A stretch of 64,000 bases of DNA. It comes from Xiphias gladius (taxonomy: Eukaryota > Chordata > Actinopteri > Istiophoriformes > Xiphiidae). The first letter of the stretch is position 1. Each line of letters opens with the position of its first letter. The notes under the pieces are model-generated. The model did no database searches. It was not told the origin of the DNA and saw only the letters and a list, made by a program, of their open reading frames with translations. Where the stretch lies: positions 8,703,001 to 8,767,000 of the forward strand of contig NC_053418.1 of NCBI RefSeq assembly GCF_016859285.1. The letters run 5' to 3'. Shown piece by piece: positions 25,507 to 37,519 of the stretch. The position numbers and the translations under genes are program-made.

Positions 25507-28500
25507 GTGGCCCATTTCATGTGCCACGGTGAAGGCGACAGGTAGTCCTGAGTCCTCATTGATGTTGCAGCTGCGGTGTGGCTGACACATCCCAGACAGA
25601 TGAGACAGACCCAGCGTCTCACAGGGCTGGTTCATTCCAGCACAGATGTCTTTCCTGAGGGGAGAACGCAAATGCAGATTAGGTGTGCACGAGCCATATT
25701 TTCGTGAGGGGCTAGTATCAGAGCATATCATTTATCCAATTCATTTAAGTTATCTAATGAAATTGCTGACGTACACATACATACAGCATGTGTATGTGAC
25801 TTGCCTAGTGACCAACACAGCCAGGTCATGATGAGCTGGGTGCGTGTCACTCTGAGGATTGAGGTTTTTCTGCCAAGCACAGAAACTGGCCAAAGTGGTG
25901 TCTGCATGGTGAACAATCTTCAACCCTTTCTGCAACCAACAGCAGAATTAGAAATATCATACTGCACATTTTTGGCATCACTCAGACTTTTTACATTCTT
26001 TCATTTTAGAACAGCTTGAGATTATTTCTGACCCTGAAGAAATACGTTCCTTTTTGTTTTTGTTCTTTCACAGGGGATTTTTAGCGCAGTGTCAGTTACA
26101 GAGCAGCAGAGATTCATCATCTTTCTTCTCCATCAACACATTCTGCTTTTCCTACGATGACATGCCGAAACGTCTGCTGTGAGAAAGATCTATTCCTTAT
26201 GATGCAAGCCAAGAAAAGGATGAAAGTTTTAAAATAAGTATACAAAATGTCACATAATGCGAATAAGGTCTGCAGCCCGAGCTGACAATTTTATGGGGCA
26301 AACAAGATTCTGATTGTTCTTGTGGTCAGTCAATTTGGGTTCTATTGACTTTTGTCTGCTTTCTAGTTTGCCACACTTACAGCATACAACTTGGAGCAGC
26401 TGACTTAAATCAATGTTTGAGGTGGGTTCAATCTTCAGCTGGATACTCAGTGCAAGAAGCTAACTAAAGGAGAGTCTAACAGTTTTCTTTATAACCTTGC
26501 TATTCCTAATGAGGAATGCTTCAAAGATTTGTTTCTTTTGTTCCACATTTCAGGTTTGCACTGCATAAGCCCATTACAATGTCATAAAAGACTTCATCCA
26601 GTTAAGTGTTACCTCTTCTCCCTGTAGCAAAATGAGGCGCACCAAGATGACATGGATGGCATTCCCAATACTGGCATCATGAAAGATTCCGGCCACCTGC
26701 AACATAAAGATCCTTCTCAGCTAAGTATTTAGACATTTAGCACCTGTGCAGAGGAAGAAAATGAATAAGAGTATTGATGTAAAGAGTAAAACCAGACGTT
26801 AATTCTAACCACTCACCATGTTCATGATGGTGAAGATGTAGGATTCCACATTATCACTGCCGTGATATTCGATGAGTTTGGAGTCAGCCACCACCATGGT
26901 CTCCACCCACCGCTCTCTGCTGACTGAGCGCTGCGAGCGGGACTGAGCCCGATCCTCCCCGCTCTGCTGCTCCCTCTCCCATTCCTCCCTTTCCCTCTCC
27001 ACCTGGACAGAGTCACTTGGGGCATCTAAAGCGTGGATAATGGAAGACATCAGTCAGCGTACATTTATGGCTTATCCTTACTTGACAGAGGCGCAGAAAG
27101 GAAAAAAAGGTCACTTGTGGACAATTACCCAAACACCTGCAGTACTGTACACATGCAGTAGCTACACTAATTCAGATACACACCTTGGACTCCACAGGGG
27201 CTGAGTGTTTCCTTGGACTCGAGGCTGCGTTTTTTTCTGTGACTTCCTGTAGTAACTCTCGGATAGACGATGTGGGGCTCTGGAGTCCCTGCAGGATCAT
27301 CAGGAGATTTCTGGACAGGTTCAATGAAATATTGTCCCTCCGGCAGGGAGAAGAAGCCTCTCTGGGGAAAATAGATAAATTACATAAATGAATATGCATT
27401 GAGCAGAAAATGACTGAGACTGGGCAGAACGACTCAGTCATTAGGGCCATGACATTCTACTAAGTCACAGCTCCGAATTGTAATTAAGATTAAAAAGATT
27501 ATTTCTTATCCAAAAATCTTGCCCAACACAGCTTTTGTAATATCACACATTCTCTGACTGTGACAAAAGCAGAGAAATTACAGCCTAGTAACTAGCATGC
27601 TTTTCTGTTATAACATGTATATGTGCAACATCAAATCACCAAAACTTGAATTGTTTCAATAATTCCCACATTTAAAAGGTGAGAGGGTAGATATTCCCCT
27701 TTAAGGTCTGCTGATAAGGTCGTTCCTCAGTAATTTCCATCAGACTGGAACTCATCATTAGTCAACAGATCTGAATATAAACCTTTTCTCCTTCCCTGAG
27801 GCACATTCTCCGTCTGATGCAGCAGCAATACAATGACTTCTTCCTAAGTATGCTTATGCATGTTCTTACTGGTACGAGCTATTCACTTGCTGATTGAGGT
27901 CTGCTGGTGAACACACACATAGGCAATTACGTATGTACATGCCCTCACACACAAATACACTTACATGAAAACATCCATACATGCAGACACACAAAAGAGG
28001 GTTTTGTCAAAACTCTGACTTTTTTCTCGCAACCACACACATTATGAATGTCCCACCTCCAGCTCACTGTTCAGACACACAAACACACACACACACACAC
28101 AGTCACTTCATTAAAGTGATTATGTGTGTGTGTGTCTGTGTGGGTTCTGTGTCAAACAAGCCCAGACTGTTTGGGGATGAACCCCTCCCTCTCTCATTAA
28201 ACCAACTTGCAAAAGAGAGAATGACAGAGGGATACATAATTCTTTCAAGAGCCAAACAGATGGAAAGAGGAAAGTCTGCACAAGGACAACTGTGCACAGA
28301 AAAAAAAAAAAATCATTTATTTTTCTTCAGCAAGAATTTCTGATGTTGAAATGTTCATGCATATGAATAAATGAATCCAGGAGATAACACACAGAAATCA
28401 CTAAACATGCACATGTATTGAGTTAAACAACACCAACCCCAAGAATTCTTGGAATATGAGTGTTACATCTGATTCTTGTATTTCTTCCTCAGTGTTTGAG

Positions 28501-31500
28501 CAGCCAAAGGCAGATGTGAAGAATTAGGCCATGCAGCTCTTACAGTTTGGCCAGTTGCGGTTCCAAGGGTCTACCCTGCTGTTTACAGCAACTTAGCATT
28601 GCTCGGCTTTCTGTTTCATCCTGACAAGTTTTACATGTGTTTATTGGAAGAAAACAAATGATCCAACCACATTCACTCAGCAGCCTGCAGACCTCTGATC
28701 GAGTATCCCGTTTCCCCGTTCAGGGAGGTCCAGAAAGTATAAATCTGAAGTAGCAGTTCCTTTGGAAAGACTACATAACTCCACCTGTTACAAAGCATCT
28801 TGTGAGATAACAGTCTCTACCAACGGGAACAGAAAACTTTGTAGGATAAAACTAGGCTGCTCAGGCTTGTTCGTCCGTGTAAAAACCACCATAGGAACAA
28901 CATTAACATTGCAAGTGCTAAAGGAAAGTCCTCTGTATATGTCTGATGTTTGGTTATTTTTGTCCAAACTCAGATTAAATCAAATATTGAGAAAGGGTTC
29001 TCCAGCACTGACTCAGAGCCTGGCCTTCAGCCAGAGGCCCCAGAGCCGCGGTGGACTCATCCGCAAAGCATGTAAGCTGATATGTCTACGGTCAGCTGGG
29101 AAAGTTTCACACAGGCCCTGCTCAGAAAACGCTCAGCTGATTTCACCGTTGCTCTGTATCTCGTCCACACACACTCTATTTGACAGAATTAACAGGTTAT
29201 CAGATTAAGGTCTGTTTTTGCATTTACATCACCTCACTGCAAGACAAAACACATAGTGCATGAAAAGGTATGAAACATACAAGGGTGAAGTTTAGGGCGG
29301 ATTCTGGCGTATTCTCTGTTATCATACCTCCCTGTCGTCTCCTATATGTATTCCCGAGTGCAGAGAAAAGCAGGTGGTGGAGTGCAGATCAACTGGGAAG
29401 GAATGCTAAAGAGAAGCCCATCCAAACATGCAGACCATTGCTCTGCGTGATCAGTATGATCTGCATACCAAATGCAGTCCCACTGTGGAACACAGCCTGC
29501 AAGGCTTTGCTTGTACAGTGTGGTTATGGTGTTACTTGTGATCCTTAAAATTACCATGTACAGATCCCGTGTGATGTTTGTGCTCAACAAAGAAAGAGAA
29601 CTTGAAAGAATACCAGCTAGGACTTTGTTTTTCATTTGAATAAAAATAGGGGATTGTTCTGGCACAGTTTTTGCTCTAAATCCTGACTGCTCTGCTAGCT
29701 GACACAGCCTCAGACTCGAGTTCACGTTGCACTTTCGCCACCTCTTCTCCCTCTGTCACCCCCTGCCCTTCTCCTCCTCCTCTCCATGAAACCCCCTACT
29801 CTGGCCTGGAGGAAGTGTGTGTGGTTGTGAGGTGCCAGAGCCAGGGGGGGTTACCATAACACAGGTTTGTGTTCTAAATACATCGGCCATGTGGAACTGC
29901 TTTATTTTCGTTTCCTGCTTCTGTGGGTTTTGTAGTGCTGGCCAACTGGGTCTGGAATAAAGTCTCTGCTGTTACACAGCCTGTGGCCTCAGTAGTGATT
30001 AGTGGGACGGAGGGGGGAGGTGGGGGCGGATGGTGCCCAATATGATTAATCACAACAATTTGCTACCAAACAAACATGAATTTATTCTTAGACAACTGGG
30101 TTTTGGTAATTACTGGTTTCACTACATTTACTTCAGTCTTTTTTTTTTTTACTTCACAAGATAATTCTGCCTGTGAGCTAATTTCTTCTGCAGAGGTCAA
30201 AGACATTATCATTTTTCATCTGCACACTGAAAAGAAACATGCATTTAAGTGAGGAAAATACCAATATAATAGGCTGGAACCTGCATGTTCTTGCTTTGCA
30301 TTGTGCCTTAGGGATTAACAAAGACTCTTCTGAGAAAGCTTCGGCTTTGCTTGAATTGAAGCTTTTCCCACAGAAAGAAAAAAAGTGACAAAAACTTCCA
30401 CCCAGTTGCTCTGGTCCTCACCGTTTCGCATTTGCAGTAAATAGTAAAGGTGTAGGGTAACCTGAACTTAGAAAAGACATAATGTAAGGTAAATATAGCT
30501 CACTGCAGTACAGCTCTATTTGGTTGAGCAAATGGGACTTGGTTTTTATGCAACCAGAGGCTGGATGCTAATATAACGGGATGTAGAGATGTTAATGTAC
30601 TAGCAGAGACCATATCGTGGTTTTTAAAGCATTTAAATGGCATGACTCTGCTCCATTGGTTGTTCTGTGCCAAGTAGCAACAATTAGATAGTTAATTAAT
30701 GAATCTGTTGAACACAAAATTTATTGAGACATATTTTGATAATCAATTAATAATTGAAGTAATTTATCAGGCAAAAACTTTTGTTGGTTCCAGCTACTCA
30801 AAAAATCAATTTCCTGCTTTTCCTTCTTTTACGTTATGTTAAAATAATATCTTGGGGTTTTGGATTGTTGGTTGAACAAAACGAGACATTTGATCACCTT
30901 GTCAGCTGCCTACAGCTTTAACCATAGCTCAAGGTACGTATCCAGCTATTTCCTAACAAGTTTTGTTACGCAAACATATCACAGGGTAATTATCTTCACC
31001 AACAAAGCAGCGCAATTAGACTGTGGTAGCCGTGTGGACTCTATTAGCACTATTGGCATTAACCTTTTGATTACTGACAATAACTTACAATCAGAAAATC
31101 GTCACTGGTGGATTATATTTCAAAAAACACCCTCCCAATTTTTATAAAGCCTCGATAAATCTTCGATATATGTATTCCTAATGCTTCCTGTTTAATTAGC
31201 CCTGAGTGATTTCTATTTTGTTCTACATAAATAAATGATAATCATGTTTTCATATTTAGTTCATCTCTAGCTGCTTCCTAAGGGTAAATGACCTCAACAG
31301 CAGCTGGTAGGGTTTCCCTCCACACATCTGTCTGGCCGAGTCTTTCTGCTTAGTGGTTTCTCTGTGGTTTTTAGCTGCCAAAAACCTCAGAACAGAAAAT
31401 CAGTGCAATAGATCATAGTAGTTTCCCTGGTAGGTTGGAGGGAAGGGACAAACTGGGGCATCCTCCAAATGGGGTAGGTTGTAAATAAGTGAGCTTTTGA

Positions 31501-33415
31501 ATGACACAACACATTTTTCCTTTGAGGATTACTTGAGACCACGCAAAGTGGGTCAGATGTAAATCATGGTAGCGCAGGGATGGCTGTCATGTTAGTCTTG
31601 TTGTTCTGAGTAAGATGTAACAAATGCTTTGCAGTTACAAGATATGGCAGGAAGAGGCAGTGCAACCCATACAAACATAACAGAGAGGCAGGAGGCAAGA
31701 CCCTGCAGGAGAGGCATTCCTGCTGTGACACAATCAAACATGAACACCGAAACATTCTTCATGACTAAAACTGACACGTCCCATCATTTCAGAGGGTCAA
31801 ACTTCCTCATTTTCCATAACCTCTTCCTGGATGTTGATAATTAAATCAGATCAAAAATGCTGAGGAGTGTGTTTTGCGTGATTACTCTTTGGTGAATAAA
31901 GCTCTTAAAAGGTCGGAAACTCAGCAATGAGTTCACCAGAAATTTCCATATGGTGCACATCTCTTTTCATTGTGAAATTCTCCACGTGTTGAGCTGCTCA
32001 CTTGTCTCTCTGCTGTCCAGCTGTCTTCTTATCTTTTGTAATTTAACTACCTATTTGATTAGAAACATTAAAGGCAAAGTAAAAAAAAAAAAAAAAAAAA
32101 GCACCAATTCTCTGAACAAAAAGTATGGCTTTATTTCCTGTTGCTCTATCTGTCAAAGCTTATGGTTCCCCATGTGCCAACATCAATTATTGAAGCTCTC
32201 TCTAAGCATAGAACAAAGTAACACTGCTCGTCCAAGAGTGGGGGGTTGCAAAGAATATTTGCGGAACAGGCAGCGATGTGAATGAATGAGTGAGGGTGAA
32301 AGTAAAGAGAAAAACATCTGAAAGACAAAGGAGACAAAAAGGGTCTCAGGGCCGGCCGAAAACCAGCAGCCGTCAGTGGGTCTGCAGCACAGTCGTTCTG
32401 CAAATAGTGTCAGGAAGTCTTTGAAGGGCAAACTAACAGACAGGGCACTGTCAGATGTAAGGGTTCGGTTAACAGCGTACGACTGCCTAAACCACATACC
32501 AGCTCCCCCAGAGTGACCCCCGCCCCATCCTCTACTGGGCATTAAAAAAAAAAAAAGCCTTCCTGCCAAAAGCATCTATATTTTTTTCGAACGAGATATG
32601 ACCTTCAGTGCAGATTTAGGGGGGAAGATTCTGCATAAAAGCTTCATGTGGATTATAGGGATCAATCTGATGAATGAGACTGAGGTTAACATTGACCTTT
32701 TTCCCCCTTTTGTGTATGCAACACAATGTGATTCCTTACCAGTCCTCTACAGGTGCTGATGGCAGCAGTTCCTCGCACATCAGAGTTTTCCACCATACCG
32801 AGGAGGTGGCAGGAATTCCCCCCGGAGAGACCACGCTCGGTCCTGTTGGCACTGCCGTTCCTCCTCTCCAGGACGTAGTCATTCGAAACCAGGTTATTGT
32901 TTGCAGTCAAATTGAACATTAAAGCTCGGCCCTTGTAGTTGACCTTATAGTAAACCTGCCCCTCCAAAGCAAGGGGTCGCAGGTCACGCCTGACTCTACC
33001 ACCCCTGAAGTGGTGAGACAGGGAGTGGGAGATGAACTCTCCATCAGCGTTGGTTTTCTCTGGGTGGACAATGGACAGATCTGACCCTGACTGGGACAAC
33101 TGACCTGCAGAATAGAGTTGGATACAAAACAATAGAACGGGGTCCATGCAGTGGTGATGTATCGATTACACAGATTTGCACCTTTACAGCGTGCTATTAT
33201 TGATATGCACCGAACCATACAAACTTTTCAAGTCACGAATGCAACTCAGACACGCACAGAAATGCAGCCTCCGTTGCAACCGCACCACACTGACCTTGCT
33301 CTGCAAAGAGGGAGAGGAGTCTGCCGGAGTCGGAGAGCTCTTCGTGGCCGGCTGCCAAAATGAAAACAAAGTGCAGAAGCAGAAAAAGAACCGGGCACTC
33401 CTGCGAACATCGCAT
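14950..33415 (-). CDS. adamts12: ADAMTS12 secreted metalloprotease, 24 exons
   Basis: Zinc endopeptidase of the extracellular matrix; mammalian ADAMTS12 is reported to cleave COMP. Exons in order: 33295-33415, 32740-33104, 27184-27361, 26817-27025, 26613-26696, 25805-25929, 25505-25654, 24424-24567, 23352-23496, 23169-23261, 22853-22998, 22516-22685, 21858-21991, 21531-21651, 20399-20643, 19825-19966, 19579-19705, 18817-19027, 17536-18675, 16668-16820, 16316-16492, 15607-15753, 15310-15463, 14950-15065. All phases agree and give 1598 aa (human 1594). Domains: signal peptide 1-22; propeptide with RSQR at 251-254; catalytic domain with HEMGHSFGIHHD at 406-417 and Met-turn FIMS; disintegrin-like, TSP1, Cys-rich and spacer regions; three TSP1 repeats; a Ser/Thr-rich mucin-like block in the 1140-nt exon; four TSP1 repeats; C-terminal PLAC domain. 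Catalytic and Cys-rich parts match ADAMTS12 better than ADAMTS7, although the spacer has ADAMTS7-like residues. Intron 6 has a GC donor. Intron 2 (5.4 kb) shows no exon. Confidence 0.95.
15271..15293. repeat. (ACAG)n microsatellite beside an adamts12 splice donor
   Basis: Tetranucleotide run in the last adamts12 intron, starting about 17 bases beyond the donor at 15309. Confidence 0.9.
16118..16240. repeat. Possible teleost interspersed repeat in an adamts12 intron
   Basis: The segment begins AAAGGGTTAGTTCCCCCAAA, close to the GGGTTAGTTCACCCAAA motif that recurs in short non-autonomous DNA elements of many teleosts, and later includes CTAGATACCGCTAGAGG. Only this resemblance supports it; terminal repeats were not found. 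Confidence 0.35.
21663..21689. repeat. (AC)n microsatellite upstream of an adamts12 acceptor
   Basis: Read on the minus strand it is a GT run ending about 10 bases before the acceptor of the exon at 21531-21651. Confidence 0.9.
25447..25504. repeat. (AC)n repeat forming an adamts12 5' splice site
   Basis: On the gene's minus strand, intron 7 starts exactly with a perfect GT run (25504 down to about 25472), then a short interruption and a second GT run to 25447. The donor dinucleotide is therefore the first unit of the microsatellite. Confidence 0.95.
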
Positions 33416-33885
33416 ATTTCATGTAACCAAACTCAGAGCACTGGAAAAGAGTCCTGGGCACTGGCGTTCCAGTGGCGCTAGAGACGACCACTTCGACCCT
33501 GCGCTGCGCTGTGTCATGACACGAACAAGCTCAGAAATCTCCCCTCACGAAGGGAAACATGCACCGTGGAAGACTGGGAGCCAGAACACACTTTAAAGAG
33601 GGAGAAAGCTCCGGCTCTGCGGAGGAAGGAGGGGAGGAGTGTTCCTTGCAGGGCTGAGGGAGGGAGGGGGAGCAGAGAAGAATCGTTGCTGCAGAGGAAG
33701 GAGCTTCATTGATCTGAATAACCAGCCCGCTCTGTTCTGTGTCGAGGCTTGACATTCAGTGCTGTGTCATTAATGCGGGACCTTCTACTGCCTCCTCTAA
33801 CACAGTAGGATTAGCACATGAGCGCATTTGGTGGACCATTTGAAGGACACTGGGATGAAACTTTATGGACGCGGGGGGGGGGGCA

Positions 33886-33917
33886 CTCGCTCGCTCGCTC
33901 GCTCGCTCGCTCGCTCG
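33886..33917. repeat. (CTCG)n repeat preceded by poly-G
   Basis: Eight CpG-containing tetranucleotide units just after a run of about 12 G at 33872-33883, some 470 bp upstream of the adamts12 start codon, inside the CpG-rich zone. Confidence 0.95.
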
Positions 33918-34589
33918 CAGCATTTCTGCACAGTTTTCAAATCGGCCTACGTCACTTCCATGTGAAACGTACGAACACAGCCTTCCTCGGTCATCGCGGC
34001 TAAAAATGCCATACCCCACGGCGGCGGCGACGGCTTCCGCGACAAGGCTTCGGTGCCCGCTGTCAACGGAGACGCCGTGCACGCGTCTGTGCATTGTGAC
34101 AATGCACGATGCCTGAGCAACGCTGCTGTCAGCTCAGCACGTGCACAGTTCGGTCACGGTATATGAACAGGTGTCGGACCTGCCCGTGCGTCACAGTGCT
34201 CCGCGGTCTAACAGACACAGGAGAAGGCACAAACTCGCAATAGTGAGCACAGCCCTGCTCTGAGCGATCCGCGTTACTTGTTTTTTTTTTGCCTGGATCT
34301 TGATGCCATGAAGAGGAACAGATCGAAAAGTCAAACAGCAGACAAATCCCGTGCAAACACGTGCATTCTCAAGTTTTTATTTGAGGTAAAAGGACAAATA
34401 TTTGTTCGCTCCATTTGGCTGCTGCGGCCTCTGAAAAGCGATTTCCATATGGGAGTGTTCTACCTTTTTTGCCGACAGAGTTGATGTCAGTTTGTGTCGC
34501 TCAGGAATTAGATTCCAGTGTGCAGGATTTGTGATTTCGAGGAAACTGGACACCAAGAACACCTTAAGGCTTATTCCAAAAAAAAAAAA

Positions 34590-34656
<67 letters not shown>
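34590..34656. repeat. (TA)n microsatellite, 67 bp
   Basis: Perfect TA run preceded by poly-A. It is fully self-complementary, so it can extrude as a hairpin and is hard to sequence and assemble. Confidence 0.95.
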
Positions 34657-34657
<1 letters not shown>

Positions 34658-36384
34658 TTCCAGCCTCTATTAAATTAAAATCCACAAGAGACATTGTCTC
34701 TGGGAACCATGGCTTACTGTGGCTCAGGGCAAAAGGCTTTTTCTGAGGCGTAGCCTCTGAAGGCTGTAGCCCCTCATACTGATTGTGGCTGTATTTCAGT
34801 TGTCTAATGTTTATCCCTGGAGCAGATTTGTGTGCGACCGAGACATGACACATTCCCCCCTTCGTTGTCTGAGTCTATGGGAGACACAGAGGCAGACAAT
34901 ACAGTGAAGTCAGTAAACTGTGGAGTGTGAGGGCATACGAGTCTCTATCTATCTATTTATCTATTTTTTCTCTACGTGAGTACAAAGGAAGTTTGTATAT
35001 ATAGACATACGCGGTTATGGACCTACCACAGACTTATCTTCGGCTTTCAAAAATCAGCAAAGACCCAAATGCGAGCCAAGGCAGATTTGAATTAGTTATT
35101 TCTGAAATAAAGCATTTAGAAGTCCTGCAGCTTTGGCCGCACAGTTGACTGCTGGATAATGAGGCAGTGGCTTTTAAACAGGGAAACGTCTCCTAGATTT
35201 TCTCCAGAGTCTCAGAAATCTGTTTTTGGAGTAGAAAGACAATAGAATAACTCAGCAAACCCCTGATAGCCCACAGTTCCACAGAGATTATGACACTTGA
35301 GCTTTGAGTTGATCTCAGTCGACCCTAACCTCTCCCTCACCCTCCCCTACAAGAGAAAGCAACAATAACAACCCTAATGGGCCATACTGGGGTGTTCGCA
35401 GTAAAATGACCCAATAAAGCAATGAGCAGTAAACTCTTTGTGTTGAGGCTTTAAGATAAAAAAAAACAAAACAACAAACTGTCATTTGAGAACCGGCCAG
35501 CCATTCCTTTCTGGAACAAACACAACCTGACATTAAAGGACAAATAGCGTGTTGTTGGCAAGTATTTTACTACACATCTGGAATGTCTACCTTGTGTAAA
35601 CACTGCAGGACTGGGCAATTTGTCTGAGGTTTTTTTGACACTGGATGAAGATGTGACACTATTGCTCACGACTGTCTCACTAAACCAAAGTGATCGCATT
35701 TTTTTGGGATGAGAGGACAGATTGTAGACATGAATTGCCGTCATCATATGGAGTATATTCCTGTATGATACTGTGGCAGACAGCCAGTTTTCTTTTGAAA
35801 ATGCGCCTTTGCCAAGGAGCCAGATTATGGTCCAGAAAACTCCCTGGATTAGGTTCAATCCCAGAATGAATCGCCCTTTTATCATTCCCGGAGACATTAC
35901 CCAAACTGACCCCCTGAAGTACCCCGTTACAGTAATGTGCAACAGACTGTGAAATGTCTCAACCTGGAAAATAATCAGGACCTTTTGTTACTCTTAGGTG
36001 GGAGAGAGAGGATTTAACACAGAGAGATTGTGGCCACATTCCTCATAAAGGCTTCCTTGTGTTGTGGTGAGTAATATGTCTGAGAGGTTTGCGGCATTTT
36101 ATTACAGCAGTATTACTGTTCCCCAAAATGCATCAATTTCAGGTCAACAATTCAGCAGCCGGGTCAGCGATCGTTGCTCTCGAGTGGCGGGAGAAAATTT
36201 AACCAAAAACCTTCTATCACAAGGTCCCCTTTTGCGGGAGCTTTCAACCATATCCCGTGGTCTTCATCAGTGGACAGTGTCCACTCAAAACAAATTGCTC
36301 TCACTGAAAACTGGTGCCATTCTGCCATTTCCAAGGTTAAGAATGAACCAACAAGACCAAATTTTTCTTTCATTTTATTGTACT

Positions 36385-36560
36385 TTAGTATTATAAGCTT
36401 TATTAAACCAGGTACTCTCACTGAGGTTAAGATCTTTTTTTTTTTTTTTTTACAAGGGAGACCTGAGAACAACAGAGGAAGAACTGAGATAAGACACACG
36501 CAAAAAAACAAGCAAACAAAAAAAAAAAAAACAGTCACACAGAAACAGCATCAGAAACCA
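36385..36560 (+). repeat. Likely teleost interspersed repeat fragment
   Basis: The order TTATTAAACCAGGTACTCTC, then GAGGTTAAGATCT, a T-run and ACAAGGGAGACCTGAGAACA resembles a motif that recurs in many fish genomes (AACCAGG, CATTGAGATTAAAATCTC, AAGGGAGACCTGG). The family name is not known to me and the ends are not resolved. Confidence 0.4.
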
Positions 36561-36960
36561 TCCCAGGGCTCTCCAAGGTCCAAAATGAAACGTTTAAATT
36601 CAGCCAATAGGATGAGGCTTTCATATATATATATATATATTCAGTATATATATACAGGTATATGGTACAAAGTATTGGAAGAAAGTCTTCCCAAGTTCAG
36701 TATCTCACGGGGTATCGAGAGTCAGCCATTTTAGAAGATGAACACGCTCTACGTGCCTTCGGCCAGATATATAGTATGTAAATAATATATAGTATATATA
36801 AGTATTTCCCCCGCCAAACGGGACTATGGAGTCTTGCTGGAATCCATCCCAGGTCCACGTGTCTGCGCCCCCCCCTCCCGCCCTTCTGTCCGGAGGGGGC
36901 GCTGTGGGACGCACCTCTGTGAACTTTGTTCCAGTAGTAAATGGGCGTGTTCGCCCTACG

Positions 36961-37019
36961 TGCTCGGTCCCTTGAGCGATCCCTCAGCAAAGGGAAGGAC
37001 ATGGACCGAGGTTTGACAG
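36961..37019 (+). other. Probable gpat3 5' untranslated exon with a short upstream ORF
   Basis: A strong donor (GACAG then GTAAGA, exon end 37019) pairs with the acceptor before 37461, which opens the exon holding the gpat3 start codon. The left edge is not determined. ATG at 37001 in a CpG-rich setting opens an 11-codon ORF that crosses the junction and stops at TGA soon after 37461, ahead of the main ATG at 37520. Confidence 0.55.
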
Positions 37020-37519
37020 GTAAGAAGAGCCGGCGTGACTTGGACACAACGCCGCCGGGGAATTGTAGAGGACCACGAGAAAATAATGCTTTCTTCTGTA
37101 CAGTCGTGTGGTCTAAGGGTAGAAAAGCCCTCTCATACTTTGCCTGTTCGTGGGTTTGTTTATGTTGGCAGGGATACTTGTAATACTAATCGTCAGTCTT
37201 TCTGTGCTCTGTGTCAGCGTGTGTTTATCTGAAGTGTAATGTGACCTGTTGAGACTCTAGTCCTGATTGAATTAACTGCAACGTTTTATTTACGTGACCC
37301 CCCCCCACCACCACCACCTCTTCTTGTTATTGTGGTTGTTGTTGTTGTTGTTGACCTTCAAATGCTGACAAATGGTCTTCCACGGGATAGATCTGTCGTG
37401 TTTGCATTGACTTCTTCGACGACCGTGGAATATACGTGACACCTTTTTCCTCACGCACAGGTCTGCGCCACATCTGAGCCACAGGGCTGCACTCGTACAC
37501 CTCAGGGAATAAGGAGGAG

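Larger units (their letters stand above)
33416..36960. other. Head-to-head interval between adamts12 and gpat3
   Basis: Holds the promoters of both divergent genes. The first 0.8 kb is GC- and CpG-rich and probably carries the adamts12 promoter and 5' UTR. The middle holds a long TA repeat, a poly-A run and a likely interspersed repeat. Open frames here lack family motifs or are microsatellite translations, so no gene is called. Confidence 0.65.

Noticed and set aside
28762-29208. 148-codon plus-strand open frame in adamts12 intron 2
   Set aside because: No family motif, low-complexity composition and no matched splice sites; likely chance.
14950-33415. ADAMTS7 as the identity of the large protease
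   Set aside because: The spacer has ADAMTS7-like residues, but catalytic, disintegrin and Cys-rich segments, the total length and linkage to fgf10 all fit ADAMTS12 better.
34377-34853. 158-codon frame with a long alternating Tyr-Ile tract
   Set aside because: Translation of the TA microsatellite.
35451-35942. 163-codon minus-strand open frame between adamts12 and gpat3
   Set aside because: No recognisable domain, ends in a homopolymer, no plausible promoter or splice partner.
36174-36734. 186-codon open frame
   Set aside because: Runs through poly-T, poly-A and TA repeats and a probable interspersed repeat; its product is largely repeat translation.
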